The translations under genes were made by a program, and so were the position numbers. The notes under the pieces are model-generated. The model was not told where the DNA came from and made no database searches. It saw only the letters and a program-made list of their open reading frames with translations. Shown piece by piece: positions 48,897 to 57,370 of a stretch of 64,000 bases of DNA. Position 1 is the first letter of the stretch, and each line of letters begins with the position of its first letter. The stretch comes from Bacteroidota bacterium (GTDB lineage Bacteria; Bacteroidota; Bacteroidia; 2-12-FULL-35-15): NCBI GenBank assembly GCA_947504725.1, contig CANNHN010000001.1, positions 372,001 through 436,000 on the forward strand, in the 5' to 3' direction.

Positions 48897-49955
48897 TTGA
48901 AATACAAGGAATCCATATTTGATTGGGGAAAGGCGGTTTTATTCGCCTTTTTCACTATTCTATTGTTTCGAATATTTTGTTTTGAAGCATTTACTATTCC
49001 ATCGCCATCCATGGAAAAATCATTGCTTACGGGTGATTACATCATCGTAAGCAAATTAAGTTATGGTCCGCGCATTCCCATTACACCTATTTCATTTCCA
49101 TTCGCACATCAAACATTGCCTTTTACAGAAAGTACAAACTCCTATTTGGATTGGATTCAGATTCCGTACTTACGGTTATTTAGTGCACCAGATATCGAAC
49201 GACACGACATTGTAGTTTTTAATTGGCCTGTAGAAGATGAACGACCAGTAGACCAACGAACATTCTATATCAAACGCTGTATGGCCATTGCTGGAGATAC
49301 GTTGGAATTACGTGATGGACAAGTTTACATCAATGGGAAATACAATGATTGCCCTGAGAAATTGCAATTCGATTACAAAGTAAAAACGGATGTAGATTCT
49401 ATCAACAACGATTCATTAAAATTATTAGGAATCACTGAAGGCGATCACATGCAAAACAAAGGTGAATTTTGGTTCACCATGAATTTAGAAAATGTGGAAA
49501 TCATGAAAAAATTCCCACACGTAACATCCGTTGAACCATTGATTGATAGAAAAGGGGCTTATAACGATTACATGTTTCCTGAAAACGAACATTTTTTATG
49601 GAACGTAGATTTCTTCGGTCCGATATACATTCCAAAGGAAGGTGATTCTGTAAAACTTACAAAAGACTCACTCCCACTCTACGAAAGAATTATAAAAGTG
49701 TATGAGAAAAATGAATTACGTGTGAGCAACGATTCTATTTTTATCAACGAAGTATACTCTACTTCATATACTTTCAAAATGAATTATTATTTCATGATGG
49801 GTGATAATCGCCACAATTCCGCTGATTCACGTTTCTGGGGTTTTGTTCCCGAAGATCACATTGTAGGAAAAACTGTTTTAATTTTAATGTCAATTGATAA
49901 ATCTGATGGTGGAAACAGCATTCGAGGGAATAGATGGTTTAAATCGGTAGATTAA
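48897..49955 (+). CDS. lepB: Signal peptidase I, second copy
   Basis: 352 residues from a TTG start at 48897; no ATG exists before the active site. One membrane anchor (AVLFAFFTILLFRIFCFEAF), nucleophile Ser in IPSPSMEKSLLTGDY (canonical Ser-Met), Lys in YIKRCMAIAGD and closing MMGDNRHNSADSRFWG. Clearly a paralogue of the preceding gene, without the DUF5684 domain. Two peptidases may divide the substrates. Confidence 0.93.
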   Translation: MKYKESIFDWGKAVLFAFFTILLFRIFCFEAFTIPSPSMEKSLLTGDYIIVSKLSYGPRIPITPISFPFAHQTLPFTESTNSYLDWIQIPYLRLFSAPDIERHDIVVFNWPVEDERPVDQRTFYIKRCMAIAGDTLELRDGQVYINGKYNDCPEKLQFDYKVKTDVDSINNDSLKLLGITEGDHMQNKGEFWFTMNLENVEIMKKFPHVTSVEPLIDRKGAYNDYMFPENEHFLWNVDFFGPIYIPKEGDSVKLTKDSLPLYERIIKVYEKNELRVSNDSIFINEVYSTSYTFKMNYYFMMGDNRHNSADSRFWGFVPEDHIVGKTVLILMSIDKSDGGNSIRGNRWFKSVD

Positions 49956-49992
49956 TGTTTGGTGATAAAGTAATTGAGTAACGAATTGAATA

Positions 49993-50610
49993 ATGAACAC
50001 AACAGCAATATTACCTTCCGCTTACCTCGCTCCTATTCAATATTATTCCAAATTGAAAAATTATCAGGAGTGTATTATTGAACATCATGAACATTTTCCT
50101 AAGCAAACGTATAGAAGTCGCTGTGATGTTTATTCTCCAAATGGCATTTTAACTTTGAGTATTCCGTTGGTAAAACGTAACCATCGTCAATCAACAAAAG
50201 ACATAAAAATATCTTATGAATACGATTGGCAAAAATTGCATTGGAGAAGTTTAGAATCGTGTTATAGACGTTCTCCTTTTTTCGAATATTTTGAAGATGA
50301 TTTTTTACCTTTTTATACGGATAAGAAATTTGAATTTCTAATAGATTTAAATGAAGAATTGAATCAGGAAATTCTGAAACTTTTAAAATTAAAACCAACA
50401 TATTCGTTTAGTAAAGAATATCATAAAACATATCCCAATGCAGATGATTTCAGGGACATTATTTCTCCGAAAGAACCATTGAGTTTGGACACCCAATTCA
50501 CCCCAAATCCATACATGCAAGTTTTTGAACCCCGTCATGGATTTTTACCTAACTTAAGCATAGTCGACCTCTTATTTAACGAGGGTTCCAAGGCTTCTGA
50601 GTTGCTATAA
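49993..50610 (+). CDS. WbqC family protein
   Basis: 205 residues: opening LPSAYLAPIQYYSKL, TYRSRCDVYSPNGILTLSIPL near residue 36, and HWRSLESCYRRSPFFEYF near 79, all typical of WbqC. The family is linked to O-antigen or surface sugar synthesis in some bacteria but its chemistry is not established. It is the last gene of the conserved par-dap-lep group. Confidence 0.92.
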   Translation: MNTTAILPSAYLAPIQYYSKLKNYQECIIEHHEHFPKQTYRSRCDVYSPNGILTLSIPLVKRNHRQSTKDIKISYEYDWQKLHWRSLESCYRRSPFFEYFEDDFLPFYTDKKFEFLIDLNEELNQEILKLLKLKPTYSFSKEYHKTYPNADDFRDIISPKEPLSLDTQFTPNPYMQVFEPRHGFLPNLSIVDLLFNEGSKASELL

Positions 50611-50680
50611 TTTTTCTTAAAAAAACCACTCATTTTTTGAACAAAAACAATGATTTGTTGTTATATTTGAGACCAATAAT

Positions 50681-50780
50681 GTCATTCCGACCGAAGCGGA
50701 GGAAACTAATAAAACACGAATGCAAATCATGTTAGATTTCTCGCCCTTCGACTACGCTCAGGGTGACAGCTCGAAATGAC
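50681..50780. repeat. Full-length GTCATTCCGA...TCGAAATGAC element
   Basis: A 100-bp element bounded by GTCATTCCGA and TCGAAATGAC (inverted, one mismatch). It contains GACCGAAGCGGAGGAAAC at the left, and CTCGCCCTTCGACTACGCTC and AGGGTGACA at the right. It appears to be the complete form of which 44462, 46128 and 55758 are fragments. Confidence 0.75.
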
Positions 50781-50801
50781 AGAAAACGAACATTATATAT
50801 T

Positions 50802-52430
50802 ATGGATATAGAATTCAACAAAAACGAAGATGTAATGAAACAACTTATTTCCGGAATGGAACGTAAGTTGGAAAAGATTTACCTAGGAGGAGGAAAAACA
50901 AGAATAGATAAATTACATGAACAAGGGAAAATGACTGCCCGTGAACGTATCGCTTATCTAATTGATAAAGATTCTCAGACATTGGAGATTGCAGCATTTG
51001 CAGGAGAAGACATGTATAAAGAACATGGTGGTTGTCCGGCAGGTGGCGTTGTAATTGTTATTGGATATGTGAGTGGCAGACAATGTATTATTGTTGCCAA
51101 CGATGCAACTGTAAAAGCAGGTGCCTGGTTTCCAATCACTGGAAAAAAGAATTTGCGTGCTCAGGAAATAGCGATGGAAAACCGTTTGCCAATTATTTAT
51201 TTGGTGGATAGTGCAGGTGTATTTCTACCGATGCAAGATGAAATATTTCCAGATAAAGAACATTTTGGAAGAATTTTCCGCAACAATGCAGTGATGAGTA
51301 GTATGGGAATTTTACAGATTTCTGCTGTTATGGGAAGCTGTGTTGCCGGTGGCGCTTACCTTCCAATCATGAGCGATGAAGCAATGATTGTAGAAGGAAC
51401 TGGAAGTATTTTCTTAGCAGGTTCCTATTTGGTAAAAGCAGCAATTGGCGAAAACATTGATAACGAAACGTTGGGCGGAGCAACTACACATTGCGAAATA
51501 TCAGGCGTTACAGATTATAAATGCAAAGACGATAAAGATGCATTGGATCGTATTAAAAACATTATGAGCAAAGTTGGCCATTTTGATAAGGCTGGATTTA
51601 ATCATGTTGCAGCAGTCGCTCCTAAAAAAGATCCGAAAGATATTTTGGGAATTATTCCAGATGCTAGAGATAAACAATATGACATGCAAGAAGTTATCGA
51701 TCGTTTGATTGATGATTCTGATTTTGAGCCTTACAAAGAAGACTATGGACAAAGTATTATTTGTGGATTAGCACGTATTGAAGGTTGGGCAGTTGGAATT
51801 GTTGCGAATCAACGTAAAGTTGTGAAAAGCAAAAAAGGCGAAATGCAATTTGGTGGTGTCATATACAGTGATAGCGCTGATAAAACGGCCCGATTCATTA
51901 TGAATTGTAATCAGAAAAAAATTCCATTGGTGTTTTTACAAGATGCAACCGGATTTATGGTTGGTTCACGTTCAGAGCATGGCGGCATCATTAAAGACGG
52001 AGCAAAACTAGTAAACGCAATGGCGAATTCGGTAGTTCCAAAGTTCACTATCATTATAGGAAATAGTTACGGAGCGGCAAATTATGCAATGTGTGGAAAA
52101 GCTTACGACCCACGATTAATTGTTGGTTGGCCTACCGCACAAGTTGCAGTAATGGGTGGTGCACAAGCTGCAAAAGTATTGGTTCAAATTGAAGTAGCTT
52201 CTTTAAAAGCAAAAGGAGAAGTCATTACTCCCGAAAAAGAAGCGGAATTGTATAACAAAACAAAAGATAAATACGATCAACAAACAACACCATATTACGC
52301 AGCTTCAAGAATATGGTTGGATGCCATTATCAATCCATTGGATACACGCAAGTGGATTTCGATGGGAATAGAAATGGCAAACAACGCCCCGATAACAAAG
52401 CCGTATAATGTTGGCGTTATTCAAACATAA
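50802..52430 (+). CDS. Acyl-CoA carboxylase, carboxyltransferase (beta) subunit
   Basis: 542 residues from the ATG at 50802; the upstream open frame is repeat DNA. Biotin-dependent carboxyltransferase domains: GGGKTRIDKLHEQGKMTARERI near residue 27 (in parts), GGAYLPIMSDEAMIVEGTGS mid-protein, and KIPLVFLQDATGFMVG and IIGNSYGAANYAMCG in the second half. The likely substrate is propionyl- or methylcrotonyl-type acyl-CoA; this cannot be separated by eye. No biotin carboxylase gene is adjacent. Confidence 0.92.
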   Translation: MDIEFNKNEDVMKQLISGMERKLEKIYLGGGKTRIDKLHEQGKMTARERIAYLIDKDSQTLEIAAFAGEDMYKEHGGCPAGGVVIVIGYVSGRQCIIVANDATVKAGAWFPITGKKNLRAQEIAMENRLPIIYLVDSAGVFLPMQDEIFPDKEHFGRIFRNNAVMSSMGILQISAVMGSCVAGGAYLPIMSDEAMIVEGTGSIFLAGSYLVKAAIGENIDNETLGGATTHCEISGVTDYKCKDDKDALDRIKNIMSKVGHFDKAGFNHVAAVAPKKDPKDILGIIPDARDKQYDMQEVIDRLIDDSDFEPYKEDYGQSIICGLARIEGWAVGIVANQRKVVKSKKGEMQFGGVIYSDSADKTARFIMNCNQKKIPLVFLQDATGFMVGSRSEHGGIIKDGAKLVNAMANSVVPKFTIIIGNSYGAANYAMCGKAYDPRLIVGWPTAQVAVMGGAQAAKVLVQIEVASLKAKGEVITPEKEAELYNKTKDKYDQQTTPYYAASRIWLDAIINPLDTRKWISMGIEMANNAPITKPYNVGVIQT

Positions 52431-52516
52431 GTTAATTGAACAACTAGGGAAATAGTTAAATAGGAATAATCAATAAGTATCTTAATTAACACAATTAACC
52501 ATTACCACAATTTTAT

Positions 52517-52524
52517 TATCTTTG
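52517..52524 (+). promoter_or_regulatory. Candidate -7 box of the DUF6580 gene
   Basis: TATCTTTG matches TAnnTTTG, 20 bases before the ATG at 52545. Confidence 0.45.
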
Positions 52525-52544
52525 AACGATTAAAAAAAAAAACT

Positions 52545-53081
52545 ATGAATTCAAAATTATTTTCACCTCGTTTTATATTTGTTGCATCTGCTATTTTATT
52601 AGCTGCATTAAGTCGAGTATTTCCTCACTTCAACAACTTCACTCCGATTGCTGCAATGGCACTATTTGGTGGAGTTTATTTTTCAGATAAACGTTTGGCA
52701 TTCATTGTTCCATTAGTGGCTATGATTCTTTCTGATGTTATATTGGAATTAACTACTGGATGGGGATTTCATAATACAATTGCTTATGTATATGTTGCTT
52801 TTATCATAACAGCAGCAATTGGATTGTATGTTAGAAAAAATACAAATGTTCAAACGGTATTAGGTGCTTCTGTTCTTTCTTCAGTATTATTCTTCATCAT
52901 CACCAACTTTGGTGTATGGGCTGCAAGCGGAGGAATTGGCGGAGCATCAGGATTAGCAACAACATATGTATTAGGGGTTCCATTTTTTGCTCCAACACTT
53001 TTAGGTGATGTTTTCTATAATGCAATCTTGTTTGGAGCATTTTATTTAGCTCAACGCAGAATTCCAGCTTTAATAAAATAA
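52545..53081 (+). CDS. DUF6580 family membrane transport-like protein
   Basis: 178 residues with five or six membrane segments. Features: LAALSRVFPHFNNFTPIAAMALFGG at the start (in part), FIVPLVAMILSDVILELTTGW, and a GDVFYNAILFGAFYLA end. The fold resembles substrate-binding (S) components of ECF vitamin transporters; the substrate is unknown. Single-gene transcript, with its own -7 box and a good terminator. Confidence 0.85.
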   Translation: MNSKLFSPRFIFVASAILLAALSRVFPHFNNFTPIAAMALFGGVYFSDKRLAFIVPLVAMILSDVILELTTGWGFHNTIAYVYVAFIITAAIGLYVRKNTNVQTVLGASVLSSVLFFIITNFGVWAASGGIGGASGLATTYVLGVPFFAPTLLGDVFYNAILFGAFYLAQRRIPALIK

Positions 53082-53105
53082 TTTATTAAAACTTCTATAA
53101 ATACT

Positions 53106-53134
53106 GGCGAAACGAGAGTTTCGCCTTTTTTTTT
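53106..53134 (+). terminator. Terminator of the DUF6580 gene
   Basis: GGCGAAAC (53106-53113) and GTTTCGCC (53118-53125) with a GAGA loop, followed by nine T. Confidence 0.93.
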
Positions 53135-53226
53135 ACTGCTCAAGAAATTGGTATATCTGCACATAAGCACATTTTTTTTACTTTTTTTAAAGTATTACTC
53201 TTTTATATTCGTCTTTATAATCAAAT

Positions 53227-53802
53227 ATGGCTGAACAAACGCAATACACTGCCGAGAGTCAAACAAAAGACGAAGCTCTATCCAAGACAATCAACAAGGA
53301 AAGAGGCAAGCTTTTAACTTTCATCAGCAATCGTACACCTACTATAGAGGATGCCGAAGATATCCTGCAGGATGTCTTCTACGAGCTGGTGCAGAGTGAG
53401 ACAATCGAAAATACTGCAGCATGGCTTTATCGTGTAGCGAGAAACAAGATTACTGATTGGTATCGCAAAATGAAACCAGACCGCTTGGATGATATATCAT
53501 TCAAAGGTTCGGATGAAGACGATGCACTTTTACTTTCAGACATTATTCCTTCAATGGAAACTTCGGCCGACAAACAAATATTGCTAAAGCTAATATCAGA
53601 AGTATTAGCCGACACATTAGAAGAATTGCCGAAAAACCAACGTGAAGTATTTGTACTTCACGAGATAGAAGGAAAAAGTTTGAAAGAAATTGCTGAGCTA
53701 ACAGAAACAGGAATAAAAACCGTTATCTCACGTAAAAGATATGCTGTGATGTATTTGCAGGAGCGCTTAAGAAGCCTTTACACTGAATTGTTAAACAACT
53801 AA
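53227..53802 (+). CDS. ECF-type RNA polymerase sigma factor
   Basis: 191 residues. Region 2 (DAEDILQDVFYELVQ, about residues 45-60, and AAWLYRVARNKITDWYR, about 65-85) and region 4 (LPKNQREVFVLHEIEGKSLKEIAE, in part, with the helix-turn-helix near 150-175). No classical anti-sigma gene follows; instead two small proteins do (53815, 54218), which may set its activity or be its targets. Confidence 0.92.
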   Translation: MAEQTQYTAESQTKDEALSKTINKERGKLLTFISNRTPTIEDAEDILQDVFYELVQSETIENTAAWLYRVARNKITDWYRKMKPDRLDDISFKGSDEDDALLLSDIIPSMETSADKQILLKLISEVLADTLEELPKNQREVFVLHEIEGKSLKEIAELTETGIKTVISRKRYAVMYLQERLRSLYTELLNN

Positions 53803-53814
53803 AAAATATAAAAC

Positions 53815-54204
53815 ATGAATACTAAACATGAAGCTTTTATAACATCTAAAATAATAATGGTATTTAAAATAATTTTCGGAATACTAATCTTTGTCCCGCT
53901 ATTTATTTTCGGAACTATGTATTTGTGGAACTGGTTAGTACCAGAACTATTTCACGGACCAATCATCAATTTCTGGCAAACACTTGGCTTGGTTGCCCTT
54001 TGTAAAATTCTTTTCGGTGGATTTGGAAAAGGTCACCATGGTAGACACAACAACTGGAAACAACGTATGAAAGAGAAAATGGGTGACATGTCTCCTGAAG
54101 AAAAAGAACAATTCAAACAACGTTTGAAAGACAAATGCAGAAATAAATTTTGGCCAAGTGATGCCGTTTATAAAGATGATACACAGAAAAACGAGACAAA
54201 TTAA
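53815..54204 (+). CDS. Small membrane protein with His-rich charged tail
   Basis: 129 residues, 12 bases after the sigma-factor stop. Two hydrophobic segments (about residues 13-40 and 52-66), then GFGKGHHGRHNNW and a charged helix (MKEKMGDMSPEEKEQFKQRLKDKC). The MSPEEKEQFK piece recalls the LTxxQ helices of Spy/CpxP-like periplasmic proteins, and the His/Cys content suggests metal contact. Function unknown; the tight linkage to the sigma factor suggests regulation of, or by, it. Confidence 0.8.
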   Translation: MNTKHEAFITSKIIMVFKIIFGILIFVPLFIFGTMYLWNWLVPELFHGPIINFWQTLGLVALCKILFGGFGKGHHGRHNNWKQRMKEKMGDMSPEEKEQFKQRLKDKCRNKFWPSDAVYKDDTQKNETN

Positions 54205-54217
54205 ACAAACAAAAACT

Positions 54218-54436
54218 ATGCAACCAACTCTTCACATATTCAAGACGAATATTAACAGTATTGAACAAATTAAAAAAGCAGATTTGTTTTTATCAACAAA
54301 TGCCAAAGTGAAAAAATGGAACATTGACATTGAAGATTGCGATAAAGTGCTAAAAATAGAATCTTCACAACTGGAAACAGTTGATATTATTGGAAATCTA
54401 AAGTCCTTTAACATTTATTGTGAAGTATTAGAATAG
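54218..54436 (+). CDS. HMA-like small protein lacking the CxxC metal site
   Basis: 72 residues from the ATG at 54218. The beta-alpha-beta pattern (LHIFKTNINSIEQIKKADLFL, in part; VKKWNIDIEDCDKVLKIES; a final FNIYCEVLE) resembles heavy-metal-associated ferredoxin-like domains, but the metal-binding CxxC loop is replaced by TNINS. Third gene of the sigma-factor operon, 13 bases after the His-rich gene. A regulatory or binding role without copper transfer is likely. Confidence 0.72.
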   Translation: MQPTLHIFKTNINSIEQIKKADLFLSTNAKVKKWNIDIEDCDKVLKIESSQLETVDIIGNLKSFNIYCEVLE

Positions 54437-54458
54437 TAGTATAATGGCGTGGTAGAAC

Positions 54459-54494
54459 ATCCCTGTATCGAAAAATCGGTGCAGGGATTTTTTA
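54459..54494 (+). terminator. Terminator of the sigma-factor operon
   Basis: ATCCCTG (54459-54465) pairs with CAGGGAT (54482-54488), with inner CGA/TCG pairing, and is followed by a T run. Confidence 0.82.
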
Positions 54495-54511
54495 TTGATA
54501 CAGGATTTTTG

Positions 54512-54519
54512 TAAGTTTG
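54512..54519 (+). promoter_or_regulatory. Candidate -7 box upstream of 54542
   Basis: TAAGTTTG matches TAnnTTTG and lies 22 bases before the ATG at 54542. Confidence 0.4.
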
Positions 54520-54541
54520 ATATGTAATCAAAAGATCTAAA

Positions 54542-54943
54542 ATGAAATCACCTTCCGCTGCAGTAAAAGTATTGACGATTTCCGTTTTTACTCTTTTAAT
54601 TGTTTGCTTTGTTTGTTACAGAGTTGGCGCATTCGATAACTTCTCTTTTACTTCTACTCCAACTGACAATTATTTTGCTTCAAATACAAATCTAATGGCT
54701 GTTGATACACCAATAGTAGGAAAAGACTCACTAGTAATAGAACGTGAAATTATGCCAAGCTCTAAAATGATGATGATGCCCCGTCCTAAAAAAACAGATA
54801 CTACAAAAAAAACTACCACAGCACCAGCGGATACAACCACAAAGAAACCGTTGAAAAAAAAGACGATGATGAGCAGCTCTAAATCTGGTATGATATACGA
54901 ACCAGAGCCTGAAATCGACACAGCATCAAAGCCTAAAAAATAA
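54542..54943 (+). CDS. Membrane-anchored low-complexity protein, unknown
   Basis: 133 residues. One N-terminal membrane anchor (about residues 9-28) followed by a Thr/Lys/Met/Pro-rich segment (MMMMPRPKKTDTTKKTTTAP, then KPLKKKTMMSSS) with an acidic end. It looks disordered and extracytoplasmic. No family recognised. The sterol-desaturase-family gene starts 16 bases downstream. Confidence 0.7.
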   Translation: MKSPSAAVKVLTISVFTLLIVCFVCYRVGAFDNFSFTSTPTDNYFASNTNLMAVDTPIVGKDSLVIEREIMPSSKMMMMPRPKKTDTTKKTTTAPADTTTKKPLKKKTMMSSSKSGMIYEPEPEIDTASKPKK

Positions 54944-54959
54944 TTTATAAAATAATAAA

Positions 54960-55757
54960 ATGTTTTATGAATCCTCAATAGCTGCAATTATCAGCATCGC
55001 TTTTTTAGTACTGGTGTTTTTACCAATGGAAAAAGTATTTCCAGCTAAAGCAAAACAGAAATTTTTTCGTCCTAATTGGATATTGGATTTATGCTATTTC
55101 TTAGGACAATATTTTATATGGGGAACCTTGGTCTTGTGGACAATGAACTATTTTAGAACGTCATTAGAATCAATTGTGCCAGCAAGTTTCCGCACATCCG
55201 TTGCATCACAACCTTGGTGGCTAATTGCGATTGAAGTAGTCATACTAAGTGATTTTCTTATTTATTGGGGACACCGAATTCAACATCGTGTTAATTTCCT
55301 TTGGCGTTTTCATAAAGTTCATCATTCTGCCGAACATTTGGATTGGCTTGCAGCCCACCGTGAACATCCGCTTGATACAATTTACACTGTTGGATTAATT
55401 AATCTTCCTGCATTCATTTTAGGATTCCCTTTAGAAGCGATAGCTGGATTAATTGCTTTCAGAGGAATCTGGTCAATATACATTCATTCAAATGTTCGTT
55501 TCCCTATTGGGAAACTAAAAATTTTAATTGGAGCACCAGAATTGCACCATTGGCATCATGATGTGGAAAGAGATAGAGGAAACTATGCCAACATTTCTCC
55601 TTTGATGGATATTCTATTCGGCACTTATGTTTGTCCAAACCACGAACCAGAAAAGTTTGGGATTAAAGAAGCGTTTCCGAAACATTATGTTGGTCAAATG
55701 ATACATCCAATGTTGCCAAATGCTATTAGTAAGAAACTTTTCAAGAGTACGAAATGA
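54960..55757 (+). CDS. Sterol desaturase / fatty acid hydroxylase family protein
   Basis: 265 residues, about four membrane segments. The eight-His di-iron signature is present: HRIQH near residue 117, HKVHH near 132 and HHWHHD near 198. Enzymes of this family hydroxylate or desaturate sterols, fatty acids or carotenoids at the membrane; the substrate here is unknown, perhaps an ornithine-lipid or carotenoid chain. The 55758 repeat follows its stop. Confidence 0.9.
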   Translation: MFYESSIAAIISIAFLVLVFLPMEKVFPAKAKQKFFRPNWILDLCYFLGQYFIWGTLVLWTMNYFRTSLESIVPASFRTSVASQPWWLIAIEVVILSDFLIYWGHRIQHRVNFLWRFHKVHHSAEHLDWLAAHREHPLDTIYTVGLINLPAFILGFPLEAIAGLIAFRGIWSIYIHSNVRFPIGKLKILIGAPELHHWHHDVERDRGNYANISPLMDILFGTYVCPNHEPEKFGIKEAFPKHYVGQMIHPMLPNAISKKLFKSTK

Positions 55758-55801
55758 TTTCTCGCCCTTCGACTCCGCTCAGGGTGACAGCTCGAAATGA
55801 C
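55758..55801. repeat. TTTCTCGCCCTTCGACTCCGCTCAGGG... repeat
   Basis: TTTCTCGCCCTTCGACTCCG, then CTCAGGGTGACAGCTCGAAA and TGAC, starting right at the desaturase stop codon. It is the right half of the 50681 element and sits between convergent genes, where its CCCT/AGGG hairpin could help termination. Confidence 0.75.
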
Positions 55802-55811
55802 AAAAAAGGCT

Positions 55812-56717
55812 CTACCAGCGCATCAACTGATCTTTAGAGAACGTCCATTCAGGAGTTTCTAAATCGCCAGTAAAAGTTGTGCTGTACCAAGGACTAATAC
55901 TTGAATTGTTTAAATTTTTAAGAACGTGAATTTCTTGAGCTGGCATATAACTTTGCTGAATCATAAATAATTTTTCTCCAGTTGTTTCATGCACACAAAC
56001 ATCAATTACTAAAACAGCGTGACCAGGAAAACCACCAAGGATAAAAACATCTCCAGCTTGAATATCTTTTACATCTGCAACCTTTTTCAATTCTTTACTC
56101 AATGAAGAAGTTCCAGCATAATTAAAAATAGTATTGTTATAGCTCTTGAATGTTTTATACGAATCATCCTTAGCTGCATTCTTCGACCACGTAACGTTGT
56201 TTCCCTTGATTACTGTGCGATAGCCTTCACTCCACTTTTTAAAACCAACAGAATGCCCACTCGTAAAATTGAAGTGCAAATTTTCATAATCTTTAATTGA
56301 ATAAAGATATTCCGAACGCATTCGCATTACAGCATCCGCACATTGCTGAATATCAGTTGAACCAACATCGATATCAACCACAGCAGCATGACCGCTTTGA
56401 TAACGTTTCAATTCGCCATTATACAGATGCACATCAGGGTTGCCGGGTTTTAAAGGCAGAAATCGTAACCAATCGGCAAATGAATTCGTCTTTACTTCTA
56501 CTCTTTTAAATCCTTTTGGTACTGCAATTCGATTTATGAGCGCATTTTTAATGTCATAATTCGTTTGCCAAGAATATTTATTGGTGGTAGTTGAAAAAGC
56601 TTCATCAGGAAGAGCGGCAGCTAAAATAGCTGTATTATATTCTCCTGCATTTGAGTGAGTGCAAGAGTTCATAAAAACAAGTCCCGAAAATAAAAACAGA
56701 ATGTTTTTTACTAACAT
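55812..56717 (-). CDS. DUF4846 lipoprotein
   Basis: 301 residues, lipobox FMNSCTHS near residue 18. DUF4846 hallmarks: VHLYNGELKRYQSGHAAVVDID near residue 98 (in parts), QCADAVMRMRSEYLY, HFNFTSGHSVGFKKWSEGYR, and a late GDVFILGGFPGHAVLVIDV with a conserved GHA. Function unknown; the last part resembles an NlpC/P60- or CHAP-like core. Its start shares one base with the stop of the beta-barrel gene, so it is the last gene of the giant-repeat operon. Confidence 0.9.
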   Translation of the reverse strand: MLVKNILFLFSGLVFMNSCTHSNAGEYNTAILAAALPDEAFSTTTNKYSWQTNYDIKNALINRIAVPKGFKRVEVKTNSFADWLRFLPLKPGNPDVHLYNGELKRYQSGHAAVVDIDVGSTDIQQCADAVMRMRSEYLYSIKDYENLHFNFTSGHSVGFKKWSEGYRTVIKGNNVTWSKNAAKDDSYKTFKSYNNTIFNYAGTSSLSKELKKVADVKDIQAGDVFILGGFPGHAVLVIDVCVHETTGEKLFMIQQSYMPAQEIHVLKNLNNSSISPWYSTTFTGDLETPEWTFSKDQLMRW

Positions 56718-57367
56718 TATTCTTTTTCTTTATGACGATTTAAAAACTGTTTATGTGAACGAAATACAACATAATTCAACGAAAATTGGAAGACTCCAAA
56801 ATTAATTTGATTTGAATCATAAAATGTGGAAGCAGACATTGTATATCTTGCAGTTAGAGCAAGGTTTTTACTCAAATCAATTTCAGCTCCAAATAACACT
56901 CCAACGTCTGATGGCTTAATATTATTGTAGCTATTAATATTTACACCCGTAGAACTATTCTGATCTATTTTAATAATTTTTGAATTCGTGAATATAGAAT
57001 ATTGAGCGCCTAAGTTAAATCTAATATTTTCTCCCAACTTGAATTGAGCGTAAAGAGGAACATCTACATAGAAATAGCGAAATTTAGTAATTCCTGTTTC
57101 GCTTTTGAATGACTTCCCTGTATACAACAACTCCAGACCAATATTTAACTTTTCGTTCAATACAACTGTGTAAATAAATCCACCAGAAAATAAAATTCCA
57201 GATTTATATTTTACCGAATCTTTCAATAGATTTGAGCTAGTCATCCCAATCGTAAAAGAAAAGGTAGATGAAGGTTCATTAGAATATACTTGAGCTGTTA
57301 CATTAAACGAAAACAAGCATAAGACCAGAGTCGTTATGCTTGTTTTAAAAAATAAATGAGCGGTCAT
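56717..57367 (-). CDS. Outer-membrane beta-barrel protein
   Basis: 216 residues, signal peptide ending FNVTAQ. Alternating hydrophobic strands (GGFIYTVVLNEKLNIGLELLYTG, in part; FRYFYVDVPLYAQFKLGENIRFNLGAQY, in part) and a closing aromatic strand match small eight-strand PorT/OmpW-like barrels. Short charged tail RHKEKE. It lies 3 bases after the LecA-like gene. Confidence 0.82.
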   Translation of the reverse strand: MTAHLFFKTSITTLVLCLFSFNVTAQVYSNEPSSTFSFTIGMTSSNLLKDSVKYKSGILFSGGFIYTVVLNEKLNIGLELLYTGKSFKSETGITKFRYFYVDVPLYAQFKLGENIRFNLGAQYSIFTNSKIIKIDQNSSTGVNINSYNNIKPSDVGVLFGAEIDLSKNLALTARYTMSASTFYDSNQINFGVFQFSLNYVVFRSHKQFLNRHKEKE

Positions 57368-57370
57368 AAA

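Noticed and set aside
50763-50801. Longer start for the acyl-CoA carboxylase beta subunit
   Set aside because: The extra codons lie in the end of a repeat; ATG 50802 fits the family.
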